NCBI GenBank assembly: GCA_002403895.1
Contig: DHIQ01000265.1
Location: 229-10,826, forward strand
Length of the DNA stretch: 10,598 nucleotides
Reading direction: 5' to 3'
Origin: Candidatus Neomicrothrix sp. UBA4742
GTDB lineage: Bacteria > Actinomycetota > Acidimicrobiia > Acidimicrobiales > Acidimicrobilacustridaceae
Below, piece by piece: positions 1-6,542 of the stretch; within the stretch, counting starts at the first letter, position 1; each line of letters begins with the position of its first letter. The translations under genes and the position numbers were made by a program. The notes below the pieces were generated by a model. The model was not told the DNA's origin. It worked only from the letters and a program-made list of their open reading frames with translations, and did not search any database.

Positions 1-524
1 AGCACCTCGTCGACGAGCAGGATCTCCGGCTCGAGATGCGCCGCGACCGAGAACGCGAGCCGGACGAACATGCCGCTCGAATAGCGCTTGACCGGCGTGT
101 CGATGAACGTCTCGACCCCGGCAAACTCGACGATCTCGTCGTACTTGCGGTCGATGTCCTTGGAGCTGATCCCGAGGATGGCCCCATTGAGGTAGATGTT
201 CTCTTTGCCCGACAGCTCGGGGTGGAACCCGGCCCCCAGCTCCAGCAGCGCGGAGATCTTCCCGTTGACCGTTATCGTCCCCGCGTCAGGACGCAGGATC
301 CGAGCCATGCATTTCAACAGCGTGCTCTTGCCTGACCCGTTCTCGCCGATCAACCCGAAGGTGGTTCCGGCCGGCACCTCGAGCGATACGTCGTCGAGGG
401 CCTGGAACTCCTCGTAGCGGGCGCGCCGGCCCCGCATCAGGGTGGCCTTCAGCGTCTGGTTGCGGTCGTGGTAGAGCCGGAATGTCTTGGATACGCCCTC
501 GACGGACACGGCGATGTCGCCCAT
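1..524 (-). CDS. Polysaccharide ABC exporter, ATP-binding subunit (Wzt/TagH-like), C-terminus cut by window edge
   Basis: ATPase of an ABC-2 exporter that moves a lipid-linked polysaccharide, O-antigen or teichoic-acid-like polymer across the cytoplasmic membrane. The 174 complete visible codons hold a full run of nucleotide-binding motifs: Walker A GENGSGKST at residues 60-68, the stretch ELGAGFHPELSGKENIYLNG at 95-114 that is characteristic of the polysaccharide/teichoate export subfamily, the signature YSSGMFVRLAFS at 148-159, and Walker B ILLVDE at 168-173. The window ends just after Walker B, so the H-loop is not seen, nor whether a Wzt-type C-terminal glycan-binding domain exists. The ATG at 524 overlaps the permease stop as TGATG, with GAGGAG 5 nt upstream, so the two genes are co-transcribed and probably translationally coupled. 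The family assignment is firm. The substrate is unknown. Confidence 0.93.
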   Translation of the reverse strand, partial: MGDIAVSVEGVSKTFRLYHDRNQTLKATLMRGRRARYEEFQALDDVSLEVPAGTTFGLIGENGSGKSTLLKCMARILRPDAGTITVNGKISALLELGAGFHPELSGKENIYLNGAILGISSKDIDRKYDEIVEFAGVETFIDTPVKRYSSGMFVRLAFSVAAHLEPEILLVDEV

Positions 525-1336
525 CAGAGCTCCTCGGCCAGGCGCGGCTCGAACTTGCGGAACACGGCCATGCCGATGAAGAAGATGGCCGCCGTCCAGC
601 AGGTCACATACGCCACCTGACCCCAGGCGGGGAAGCGCAGGTCGTAGAGCAGCGCGCGGAAGATCCCCACGAAGCCGACCATCGGGTTGAGGACGTAGAG
701 GACCTTGACCCAGTGCGCCAGGTGGGCGTCGTTGACCAGCTTGATGGGGTAGATGATCGGCGTGGCGTAGAACCAGAGCTGAAGCCCGATGCCCACCAGG
801 TACTGCAGGTCGCGGAAATACACGTTCAGCATCGACAGGATCAGCCCTATGCCGGTGGCGAACACGGTGAGCAAGACCATGGCCAGCAGCACACCCAGCA
901 ACCACGGCAGCACCATGTTGCCCAGCACCAGCAGGAACACCACGAGCAGGGCCGTCTCGATGAGGAAGCTCCAGTCGAGGGCGAGCACGGTGGCGAAGAC
1001 CAGCACCTGGCGGGGGAAGTACACCTTCTTGATGAGCCCGGCGTTGCCCAACAGGGCCACCATCGAGCCGTTCATGGCATTGGACAGGAAGTTCCACGCC
1101 AGCAGGCCGCACAGCAGGAAGGCCGGGTAGTTGACCAGGCCCGACGGGTCACCGGTGGCCGGCTTGATCTTGAGCAGCTTCCCGAACACAAGCGAGAAGA
1201 TGACCATCGTGGCCAGCGGGTTGAGCAGCGACCAGGTCCACCCCAGGACCGAACGCTTGTACTTCCCCCGGAGTTCGCGCAGGGTGAGGTTGACCAGCAG
1301 GTCCCGGGATTGGGACAGGTCAGCCAGGGCGTTCAT
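524..1336 (-). CDS. Polysaccharide ABC exporter, permease subunit (Wzm/TagG-like, ABC-2 type)
   Basis: Integral membrane subunit of the ABC-2 glycan exporter; it pairs with the ATPase encoded immediately downstream. The 270-residue product is normal length for the family. It opens with the amphipathic interface stretch LTLRELRGKYKRSVLGWTWS (residues 17-36), followed by about six hydrophobic segments (roughly 33-54, 70-92, 110-135, 144-170, 178-198 and 240-258). The motif NVYFRDLQYLVGIGLQLWFY (171-190) followed by ATPIIYP is typical of Wzm/TagG permeases. The frame stays open upstream to 1513, but that extension is Gly/Pro/Arg-rich, lacks family similarity and would run into the divergent gene. 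The ATG at 1336 gives a standard N-terminus and has GGAGG 11 nt upstream, a rather long spacing. The family is certain and the exported polymer is unknown. Confidence 0.93.
   Translation of the reverse strand: MNALADLSQSRDLLVNLTLRELRGKYKRSVLGWTWSLLNPLATMVIFSLVFGKLLKIKPATGDPSGLVNYPAFLLCGLLAWNFLSNAMNGSMVALLGNAGLIKKVYFPRQVLVFATVLALDWSFLIETALLVVFLLVLGNMVLPWLLGVLLAMVLLTVFATGIGLILSMLNVYFRDLQYLVGIGLQLWFYATPIIYPIKLVNDAHLAHWVKVLYVLNPMVGFVGIFRALLYDLRFPAWGQVAYVTCWTAAIFFIGMAVFRKFEPRLAEEL
530..535 (-). promoter_or_regulatory. Ribosome binding site of the exporter ATPase
   Basis: On the minus strand GAGGAG lies 5 nt before the ATG at 524, inside the last codons of the permease gene. It supports this start and coupled translation of the two exporter subunits. 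Confidence 0.7.
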
Positions 1337-1347
1337 CGAGGGAGAAG

Positions 1348-1352
1348 CCTCC
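1348..1352 (-). promoter_or_regulatory. Probable ribosome binding site of the exporter permease
   Basis: GGAGG on the minus strand lies 11 nt before the ATG at 1336. The spacing is longer than ideal, but no better site exists near this start, and it favours the 270-residue form over the upstream extension. Confidence 0.45.
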
Positions 1353-1439
1353 ACGGAGGGGGTCGGGATCAGCGCCGGCGGGGCCGGGGGACCGTGTGAG
1401 GACGGGCCACGGCCCCTGGTAGTAGAGCACAGCAGCCAC

Positions 1440-1459
1440 GGCCCCCTGTAGGAGGGGCC
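1440..1459. repeat. GC inverted repeat in the divergent promoter region
   Basis: GGCCCC (1440-1445) pairs with GGGGCC (1454-1459) across 8 nt, giving a six-base-pair GC stem. There is no T-run on either side. It could be an operator or a hairpin in the leader of the minus-strand exporter transcript. In such GC-rich DNA it may also arise by chance. Confidence 0.3.
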
Positions 1460-1489
1460 TATCCGCCCGTGCCGGCCACGAGCGCCCGA

Positions 1490-1495
1490 TAGCCT
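1490..1495 (+). promoter_or_regulatory. Candidate -10 box for the double glycosyltransferase gene
   Basis: TAGCCT fits the actinobacterial TANNNT -10 pattern and ends 10 nt before the ATG at 1506, which would place transcription start at or a few bases before the start codon. No Shine-Dalgarno sequence precedes that ATG, which fits a leaderless or near-leaderless mRNA. No clear -35 was seen. Confidence 0.35.
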
Positions 1496-1505
1496 AGGTC
1501 GGCCC

Positions 1506-4082
1506 ATGCGCATCCTGACCGTCTCGGCCCACTACCCACCCAATTTTGTGAGTGGGGGCACCCTGCAGCCCCAGCGCCTGTCTCGAGGTCTGCGGGCCCT
1601 CGGCCACGACGTGAGCGTCTACGCGGGCTGGATCGGCGAGCGGCCTCCATTGGAGACGTGGACGGACGTGGACGAGACCGGCATGGCGGTGCGTTGGGTG
1701 GTGACCTCACCCTGGATCGGCTGGTCCGACGAGCACAATTGGCGCAATCCAGCCGTCACCGAGGATTTCCGCGCCCACCTCGCTGCGGTGCGGCCCGATG
1801 TCGTGCACCTCCACGCCCTGCAGTCGCTGGGCGCCGAACTGGTGCCGGCGGCCAAACAGGCCGGAGCCCGTGTGGTGGTCACCATGCACGATTTCTGGTG
1901 GTTGTGCCCCCGCCAGTTCCTGGTGGACCGTGACCAGCGACCGTGCTGCCTGGTGGTCGAGGCCGGGGTCTGTCCCTGTGAGGTCGCCGCCGCCTGGCGC
2001 CACGAGCGCGACGAAGCGCTGGGCGAGCTGCTGGCGTCCGCCGACCTGGTGCTGGCCCCCTCCGCCGCCGCCGTCGCCGTGCTCCGGGCCAACGGGGTGG
2101 CCCCCGGTCGTCTGGGCGTCGACGAGAACGGGCTCCCGCCGACCGGCCTGGGGGGTGAACCCTCCGCCGTGACCAGCGGTCCCCTTCCCGACGGTGCCGA
2201 TCTGCGTCTCGTCTACACCGGCGGGCCGAACCCTATGAAGGGCATCGACGTCTTGGTCGACGCGGCCGAGCGTATGGCCGCCATCCCCGGCTGGCGGCTC
2301 AGCGCCTATGGGGCGGCGGAGTACCTCGAGCGATCGGGACGGACGGTGGACGGCCTCCCGATCGACGTGCTCGACCCGTTCACCCCTGACGAGCTGGCGG
2401 CCGTCCTGGCCGCCCACGACGTGTTCGTCCTGCCGTCGGTCATGCGCGAGACGTATTCCATCGCCACCCGCGAGGCGCTCATCGCCGGTCTCCCGGTGGT
2501 CTGCACCGACACGCTCGGCCCCGAGGAGGTCGTCACCCACGGCGCCAACGGGCTGGTGGTGGCGGCCGGGGACGCGGCGGCCCTGGCCCAGGCCCTCAGC
2601 CGGCTGGTCGGCAACCCGTCGTTGGTCGAAGAACTTCGCAACGGGGCTCGGGCACCGGTGCCGATCCGAACGATTGACGCCCAGGTGGCGGGGCTCGATG
2701 CGCGCTTCGGGGAGCTCCTCCAAGCCGGGCCGGTGCCCGCCGAGGCGGGGAGCGCCGTGTCGTCGGTGCTGTTCCTGTGCGGCATCGAAGGCGCCCCCTT
2801 GCGGTACCGGGCCCGGCTTCCGGCGGAGGCACTCGGGCTCGTCGGGGTGACCAGCGACGTCCGCCACTACCGCGACCCGGACCTGGCCGAGCGGGGGGCG
2901 CGAGCCGACGTCGTGGTCTTCTACCGGGTACCAGCCACGGTGCAGGTGCTGGAGCTCATCGACGGCTTCCGCCAAGCCGGCATCGCCTGCGTGTTCGACG
3001 TGGACGACCTCATCTTCGACCCGGACATCCGCGACGAGATCCCTGCCCTGCGCCTGCTCCCCGACGACGAGGCGGGCCTGTGGTTGGAGGGCGTGAACCG
3101 GTACCGCACCACGCTTGAGGCCTGCGACGCCTACCTCGGCAGCACCGAGATGCTGGTCAGCCACGCCGCCGCAGTGACCGGACTCCCCGCCTATCAGTTC
3201 GATAACGGGGTCGGCCTGTTGCTGGCCCGGCGAGCCGACCGCGAGCTCCGACGTCCGCGCCAGCCCGGCCCCGAGCGCCTCGGGTATCTCAGCGGCACCA
3301 ACACCCACGACGAGGACTGGTTCTTCATCGAGCCGGCCGTCATCGACATTCTCGACCTCCACCCCACCGTCGAGCTGTGGATGGGCGGCCATCTCCCTCC
3401 CAGCGACGCGCTGGCCCGATTCGGTGCGCGGGTCCGACGCCTCCCGTTCCTGGACTGGCTGGAGTTGCCTGGCGTGCTGCGGGATCTGGACGTGAACCTG
3501 TCACCGCTCGCCCCCGGCAGCCGGTTCAACGAGGCCAAAAGCGCCATCAAGTGGCTCGAGGCCGCCCTGTGCGCCACCCCGACCGTGGCCAGTCCCACCG
3601 CGCCGTTCCGCGCCGCCATCGACGACGGCGAGACCGGGCTGCTGGCCGCCGACCTGTCGGAATGGATCGCCGCCCTCGACCGCCTCCTCGGCGACGCGGG
3701 CGACCGAGCCCGCATCGGCGACCTTGCCCGCCGCCGGGCTCTGTTGGAGTGGGCACCCGCCTTGCAGGGCCACCGCTACCGGGCGATCCTCGACCAGGTG
3801 GTGGCCGCCGGCCCCGTCGAACGGATCGGGTCGAGCTGGCTCCCGGTGGCTCTCGACGAGCCGGCCGAGCCCGTCACCCTCGAGCCCTATGTGGATCCGG
3901 CCGACCACCCCGCGGAACCTTCGCCACCATCGCCCCCTACGGCGGTCCCGCCCCCGGTGCCGGCCGGCCTCGACCGGATCGCCGGCCTGGCGCGCCGCGG
4001 CGTTGCCAGCGTGCGCTCGGACGGCATCGCCACCGCTTCGCGCAAGGCGCTGGCCAAGGCCCGCTCCCGGCTGATCCGTTAG
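1506..4082 (+). CDS. Double glycosyltransferase: GT4 unit fused to a second GT-B unit, with proline-rich linker and basic tail
   Basis: Predicted cytoplasmic glycosyltransferase that adds sugars from nucleotide-sugar donors to a growing surface glycan. Unit 1 (about 1-405) is GT4: Gly-rich N-terminal loop VSGGTLQPQRLSRGL (15-29), PDVVHLHAL (97-105), HDFWWLCPRQ (128-137) followed by a cysteine cluster (C134, C147, C148, C156, C158), KGIDVL (245-250), and the GT4 E-X7-E pair E315/E323. Unit 2 (about 418-768) matches a common GT-B type often found in multi-domain surface-glycan enzymes: YRARLPAEAL (434-443), FDVDDLIFD (497-505), GYLSGTNTHDEDW (593-605) and FNEAKSAIKWLEAAL (674-688). Residues 785-820 are Pro/Glu-rich, and 821-858 form a basic, probably helical tail. 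The ATG at 1506 gives the expected beta-strand start (MRILTVSAHY), without a Shine-Dalgarno site. It probably heads a plus-strand operon. Sugar and linkage cannot be read from sequence. The frame is continuous, so this is a real fusion unless there is a sequencing error. Confidence 0.92.
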   Translation: MRILTVSAHYPPNFVSGGTLQPQRLSRGLRALGHDVSVYAGWIGERPPLETWTDVDETGMAVRWVVTSPWIGWSDEHNWRNPAVTEDFRAHLAAVRPDVVHLHALQSLGAELVPAAKQAGARVVVTMHDFWWLCPRQFLVDRDQRPCCLVVEAGVCPCEVAAAWRHERDEALGELLASADLVLAPSAAAVAVLRANGVAPGRLGVDENGLPPTGLGGEPSAVTSGPLPDGADLRLVYTGGPNPMKGIDVLVDAAERMAAIPGWRLSAYGAAEYLERSGRTVDGLPIDVLDPFTPDELAAVLAAHDVFVLPSVMRETYSIATREALIAGLPVVCTDTLGPEEVVTHGANGLVVAAGDAAALAQALSRLVGNPSLVEELRNGARAPVPIRTIDAQVAGLDARFGELLQAGPVPAEAGSAVSSVLFLCGIEGAPLRYRARLPAEALGLVGVTSDVRHYRDPDLAERGARADVVVFYRVPATVQVLELIDGFRQAGIACVFDVDDLIFDPDIRDEIPALRLLPDDEAGLWLEGVNRYRTTLEACDAYLGSTEMLVSHAAAVTGLPAYQFDNGVGLLLARRADRELRRPRQPGPERLGYLSGTNTHDEDWFFIEPAVIDILDLHPTVELWMGGHLPPSDALARFGARVRRLPFLDWLELPGVLRDLDVNLSPLAPGSRFNEAKSAIKWLEAALCATPTVASPTAPFRAAIDDGETGLLAADLSEWIAALDRLLGDAGDRARIGDLARRRALLEWAPALQGHRYRAILDQVVAAGPVERIGSSWLPVALDEPAEPVTLEPYVDPADHPAEPSPPSPPTAVPPPVPAGLDRIAGLARRGVASVRSDGIATASRKALAKARSRLIR

Positions 4083-4112
4083 CTCGCACGACTGGCGTTC
4101 TCCCCCCCAGCC

Positions 4113-4118
4113 AGGGAG
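4113..4118 (+). promoter_or_regulatory. Ribosome binding site choosing the GTG start at 4128
   Basis: AGGGAG lies 9 nt before GTG 4128. The in-frame ATG at 4149 has only a GGAGG 2 nt before it, too close to work, so the GTG start is preferred. Confidence 0.6.
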
Positions 4119-4127
4119 ACTGACGCG

Positions 4128-4421
4128 GTGGAGACGCTGGTGGAGGCCATGAACCGGCTGCGAGCCCTCGGCTACGACGTGGATCTCAGCGCCGCCCCCG
4201 GCGGGCAACTGCGATGCGGGGCCTGCGACGAGCTGGTCGACGCGGCGCGGGCCACGATCGACGAGATCGTCCGCTTCGAGGGCGACTCCAATCCCGACGA
4301 CGAGGCGATCCTCGCCGCCATCTCCATGCCCAGCGGGCACCGGGGGCTTTACACCTCGGCCTACGGTACCGACGTCACGGCCGACGATGCCGAGGTCCTC
4401 CAGGCCCTCGCCCGCCGTTAG
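4128..4421 (+). CDS. Small conserved protein of the family often mislabelled phosphoribosylpyrophosphate synthetase
   Basis: 97-residue soluble protein with no signal peptide or membrane segment. I recognise the core VRFEGDSNPDDEAILAAI (48-65), followed by a Gly-x-Tyr...AYG turn (73-80), and the opening LVEAMNRLRALGYDVDL (4-20). These resemble small proteins of about 100 residues, best known in Bacteroidetes, that databases often call phosphoribosylpyrophosphate synthetase although they lack that enzyme's domains and size. No catalytic function is established for them to my knowledge. This copy has a CxxC pair (C30, C33) that could bind metal. It starts at GTG 4128, 45 bp after the glycosyltransferase stop and 40 bp before the methyltransferase start, on the same strand, so co-transcription is likely. 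The N-terminal family match supports GTG 4128 over ATG 4149. Function unknown; a role in glycan synthesis is suggested only by position. Confidence 0.8.
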   Translation: METLVEAMNRLRALGYDVDLSAAPGGQLRCGACDELVDAARATIDEIVRFEGDSNPDDEAILAAISMPSGHRGLYTSAYGTDVTADDAEVLQALARR

Positions 4422-4461
4422 GTTCGGCGTCCCGACCAGCATTGTGTGAGACAGTCGGGCG

Positions 4462-5481
4462 ATGAACCCTCCGATCGACACGACCGAGTTGCCGTTGTGG
4501 CTCGTGAACGCCGGCGTGGCCGAGGGTCGAGGCCTGGAGGTCGGCCCGCTGAACAAACCCCGACTGGCCAAGGATCGGTTCAGGGTCCAGTACGTTGACC
4601 ACGCCTCGACCGAGGACCTACGCCAGAAGTACGCGTCGGACGATGCCATGCGCGACCACCTCAGCGAGATCGTCGAGGTGGACTTCGTGTGGACCGGGGA
4701 GGGCCCGCTGATCGATGTGGTCGGCGATGCGGCACCCTTCGACTTCGTCTTTGCCTCTCATGTCGCCGAGCACGTACCCGATCTGATCGGCTGGCTGCGC
4801 CAGATCGGCGAAGTGTTGGGCGACGACGGCCGGCTCTGCCTGGCCGTCCCCGACAAGCGCCTCTGCTTCGACGTGAACCGAGATCTCACGACGATGGCCG
4901 ACCTGGTCGACGCCCACCTACGCGGTCTTCAGGCACCCGGGTTCCGCCAGATCTACGACTTTCACAGCCGCATCATCGAGGTGGACGCCGCTGCCCTGTG
5001 GGCCGGCAGCATCGACTACTCAGGCTGCGAGCGCACCGACCTCGACCCCGACCAGTGGGCCTACGAGCTGTGCCGCAAACACCAACAGACCGGCGAGTAC
5101 GTCGACGGCCACTGCCAGGTGTTCACCCCGGCGTCGTTCCTCGATGTGTACGCCCGGCTCGTCGCTCTCGATCTGATCGAGTACCGGATCGCGGAGTTCC
5201 AACCATCGGTGCCCGGCACCATCGAGTTCCGGGCGACGCTGGCCAAAATGGCGGCTTCGATGCCCGCCGCCGAACGACGGCAGATCCAACTGGCGTCCAT
5301 TCCCTCCTTCGACGACACGGTCCCTCGGCCTAGAGTCGGTGCCCCCGCGCCGGGCGAAGCGCTCCCCTTCTTCGGCGTGAGCGCCCGGGAGGAGTCCGTG
5401 ATCCGGGCCAAGCGTCGCCTGGTGGAGTCAGCGAAGAGCTTGCTCAGTCGCGGTCGTTCGGGGTCCGGCGGAACGGCCTGA
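4462..5481 (+). CDS. Class I SAM-dependent methyltransferase of glycan loci
   Basis: Predicted methyltransferase that would modify a sugar or chain end of the surface glycan. The Rossmann domain has a degenerate motif I, RGLEVGPLNKP (23-33), a strand-2 acidic end YVDHAS (44-49), DFVFASHVAEHVPD (94-107), and DDGRLCLAVPDKRLCFD (121-137). The EVG(P/A)L and AVPDKR forms are typical of a methyltransferase family common beside glycosyltransferases. DGHCQVFTP (215-223) matches a conserved D-x-H...FTP site in that family. Residues 282-304 are Pro-rich, and 308-332 make a basic tail. The ATG at 4462 has no good Shine-Dalgarno sequence. It lies 40 bp after the small gene, and its last 38 bp overlap the 3' end of the convergent methyltransferase gene. 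Target (O-methyl sugar, or another acceptor) unknown. Confidence 0.88.
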   Translation: MNPPIDTTELPLWLVNAGVAEGRGLEVGPLNKPRLAKDRFRVQYVDHASTEDLRQKYASDDAMRDHLSEIVEVDFVWTGEGPLIDVVGDAAPFDFVFASHVAEHVPDLIGWLRQIGEVLGDDGRLCLAVPDKRLCFDVNRDLTTMADLVDAHLRGLQAPGFRQIYDFHSRIIEVDAAALWAGSIDYSGCERTDLDPDQWAYELCRKHQQTGEYVDGHCQVFTPASFLDVYARLVALDLIEYRIAEFQPSVPGTIEFRATLAKMAASMPAAERRQIQLASIPSFDDTVPRPRVGAPAPGEALPFFGVSAREESVIRAKRRLVESAKSLLSRGRSGSGGTA

Positions 5482-6493
5482 CGACCCGCTTGAGCTTGGC
5501 CAGGGCACTGGTCAGCTGATCGGCCAGGCTGACGTTGAGTTCGGTGAGGGCGTCGACCTTGGCGTGGAGGTGCCCGATCTCGGAGCGCAACGAGGCGACC
5601 TCGCGCAGGATCTGGTCCAGCCTCGGAACGGTGTCCTGGCGCACGGCCTCGGGCCCATCGGCAGCCAGCAGGGCCGACAGGATGACCGGTACCGCCAGAC
5701 TCTGCTCACCGGCCCCGACAGGGGGCGGTTCGCCGGCATCTGGAGCACCGCCGGTGCGGGCGATGACGAGGTGACGGTAGAACGGCGCCTGGTCGTTGCG
5801 ATCAGCGAAGGCGTAGTTGTAGAGCGTGTCGTAGCCCTCGCTCAGCGGCCGCAGCGCGGGACGGGCTTCGAGCTGGAAGCGCAGCAGCATCATGGTCAGC
5901 CAGTCCGACAGGTTGCCGGCGCCGACCGTCATGACCTCGGCGCCCCCTTGGAGCAGGTTCGCGATGGCGGCCTCGAGGTCGGGCAGCCCGAAGCGACGAT
6001 GCTCCTCGAGTTGGGGTTGCTCGGCGCCGAGCGCGATGAGCGCGTAGCGACGCACCAACTCCTCGACACCGGCCACCCCGGGGGTGTCGAAGGGGGCGGC
6101 CACCACCACCAGATCCCGGCTCACCCGGCGCAGCTCCGACAAGAAGGCGGGGCGGCGGAGCGGCGCGACGTGTTCGAGCACATCGCTGCTGACCACGGCG
6201 TCGAAGGCGGCGTCGGGGAACGGCAGCCGGGTGCCGTCGGCCAGCGCCGCCGGCGTGCCCGGAAGGCGCTGCGCCTCGAGCTGCACATCGATGCCCACGA
6301 CGTCGAGTTCGGGATCGAACGTGCCGAGGTGTCCCGCGGTGTCACCTACGTCGAGCACGCGGTGGTGACCCGGGCCGAGAGAGGCGCGCACCGCCCGGAC
6401 GATGGCCGCGTAGCGGGCGTAGCGGTCGAACGACGTCCACGCCATGTCGGGGTGGACGATGCCGGCCAGTTCGGTTCGAAAACGCTCGCTCAC
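5444..6493 (-). CDS. SAM-dependent methyltransferase with C-terminal coiled coil
   Basis: Second predicted methyltransferase, 349 residues from GTG 6493. Motif I is VLDVGDTAGHLG (46-57), strand 2 ends GIDV (67-70), and the Methyltransf_11-like block runs from LADGTRLPFPDAAFD (84-98) to SSDVLEHVAP (102-111). After a Pro/Gly-rich linker (about 249-262), residues about 287-335 show heptad-like spacing of L, I and V (REVASLRSEIGHLHAKVDAL, 297-316), predicting a coiled coil, and the end is strongly basic (KLKRVVRPFRR, 333-343). The frame is open to a GTG at 6553, but that extension is Pro/Gly-rich. GTG 6493 has GGAG 9 nt upstream and starts a normal sequence, so I prefer it. It is the last gene of the minus-strand operon and overlaps the convergent methyltransferase by 38 bp. 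Acceptor unknown. Confidence 0.87.
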   Translation of the reverse strand: MSERFRTELAGIVHPDMAWTSFDRYARYAAIVRAVRASLGPGHHRVLDVGDTAGHLGTFDPELDVVGIDVQLEAQRLPGTPAALADGTRLPFPDAAFDAVVSSDVLEHVAPLRRPAFLSELRRVSRDLVVVAAPFDTPGVAGVEELVRRYALIALGAEQPQLEEHRRFGLPDLEAAIANLLQGGAEVMTVGAGNLSDWLTMMLLRFQLEARPALRPLSEGYDTLYNYAFADRNDQAPFYRHLVIARTGGAPDAGEPPPVGAGEQSLAVPVILSALLAADGPEAVRQDTVPRLDQILREVASLRSEIGHLHAKVDALTELNVSLADQLTSALAKLKRVVRPFRRTPNDRD

Positions 6494-6502
6494 GGTCAGG
6501 GG

Positions 6503-6535
6503 CTCCAGGAGGTCGGGAGAACCAGGACCACGATA
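6503..6535 (-). promoter_or_regulatory. Ribosome binding site and weak candidate -10 before the coiled-coil methyltransferase
   Basis: On the minus strand GGAG (6506-6503) precedes GTG 6493 by 9 nt and supports that start. TATCGT (6535-6530) fits TANNNT and would give a leader of roughly 30 nt, so this gene might also have its own promoter. No convincing -35 was seen, and the promoter part is weak. Confidence 0.35.
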
Positions 6536-6542
6536 GGGCCAG

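Larger units (their letters stand above)
1337..1505. promoter_or_regulatory. Divergent intergenic region between the exporter operon and the glycosyltransferase operon
   Basis: 169 bp separate the divergent starts at 1336 (minus) and 1506 (plus), so promoters for both directions should lie here. It holds an imperfect GC hairpin (1440-1459) and a TANNNT box on the plus strand (1490-1495). I could not pick out a convincing -10/-35 pair for the minus-strand exporter genes. No small gene is evident: the minus-strand frame that stays open through it has a low-complexity translation. Confidence 0.55.

Noticed and set aside
482..1399. Plus-strand open frame of 305 codons antisense to the exporter permease
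   Set aside because: Its translation is Gln/His/Arg/Gly-rich without domains, typical of a high-GC shadow, and the minus strand encodes a clear ABC-2 permease.
1337..1513. N-terminal extension of the exporter permease to 1513
   Set aside because: The extra 59 residues are Gly/Pro/Arg-rich, unlike any permease N-terminus, and would overlap the divergent gene's start.
1707..3392. Minus-strand open frame of 561 codons antisense to the double glycosyltransferase
   Set aside because: Low-complexity Gly/His/Gln/Val translation with no motifs; the plus strand has strong glycosyltransferase motifs throughout.
4092..4114. Possible terminator hairpin after the double glycosyltransferase (CTGGC / GCCAG)
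   Set aside because: Only five base pairs with a 13-nt C-rich loop and no T-run; it also overlaps the ribosome site of the next gene, so a terminator is unlikely.
3501..4649. Minus-strand open frame of 382 codons spanning the small gene and its flanks
   Set aside because: It runs across three plus-strand genes and their gaps, with no recognisable family; a GC-driven shadow.
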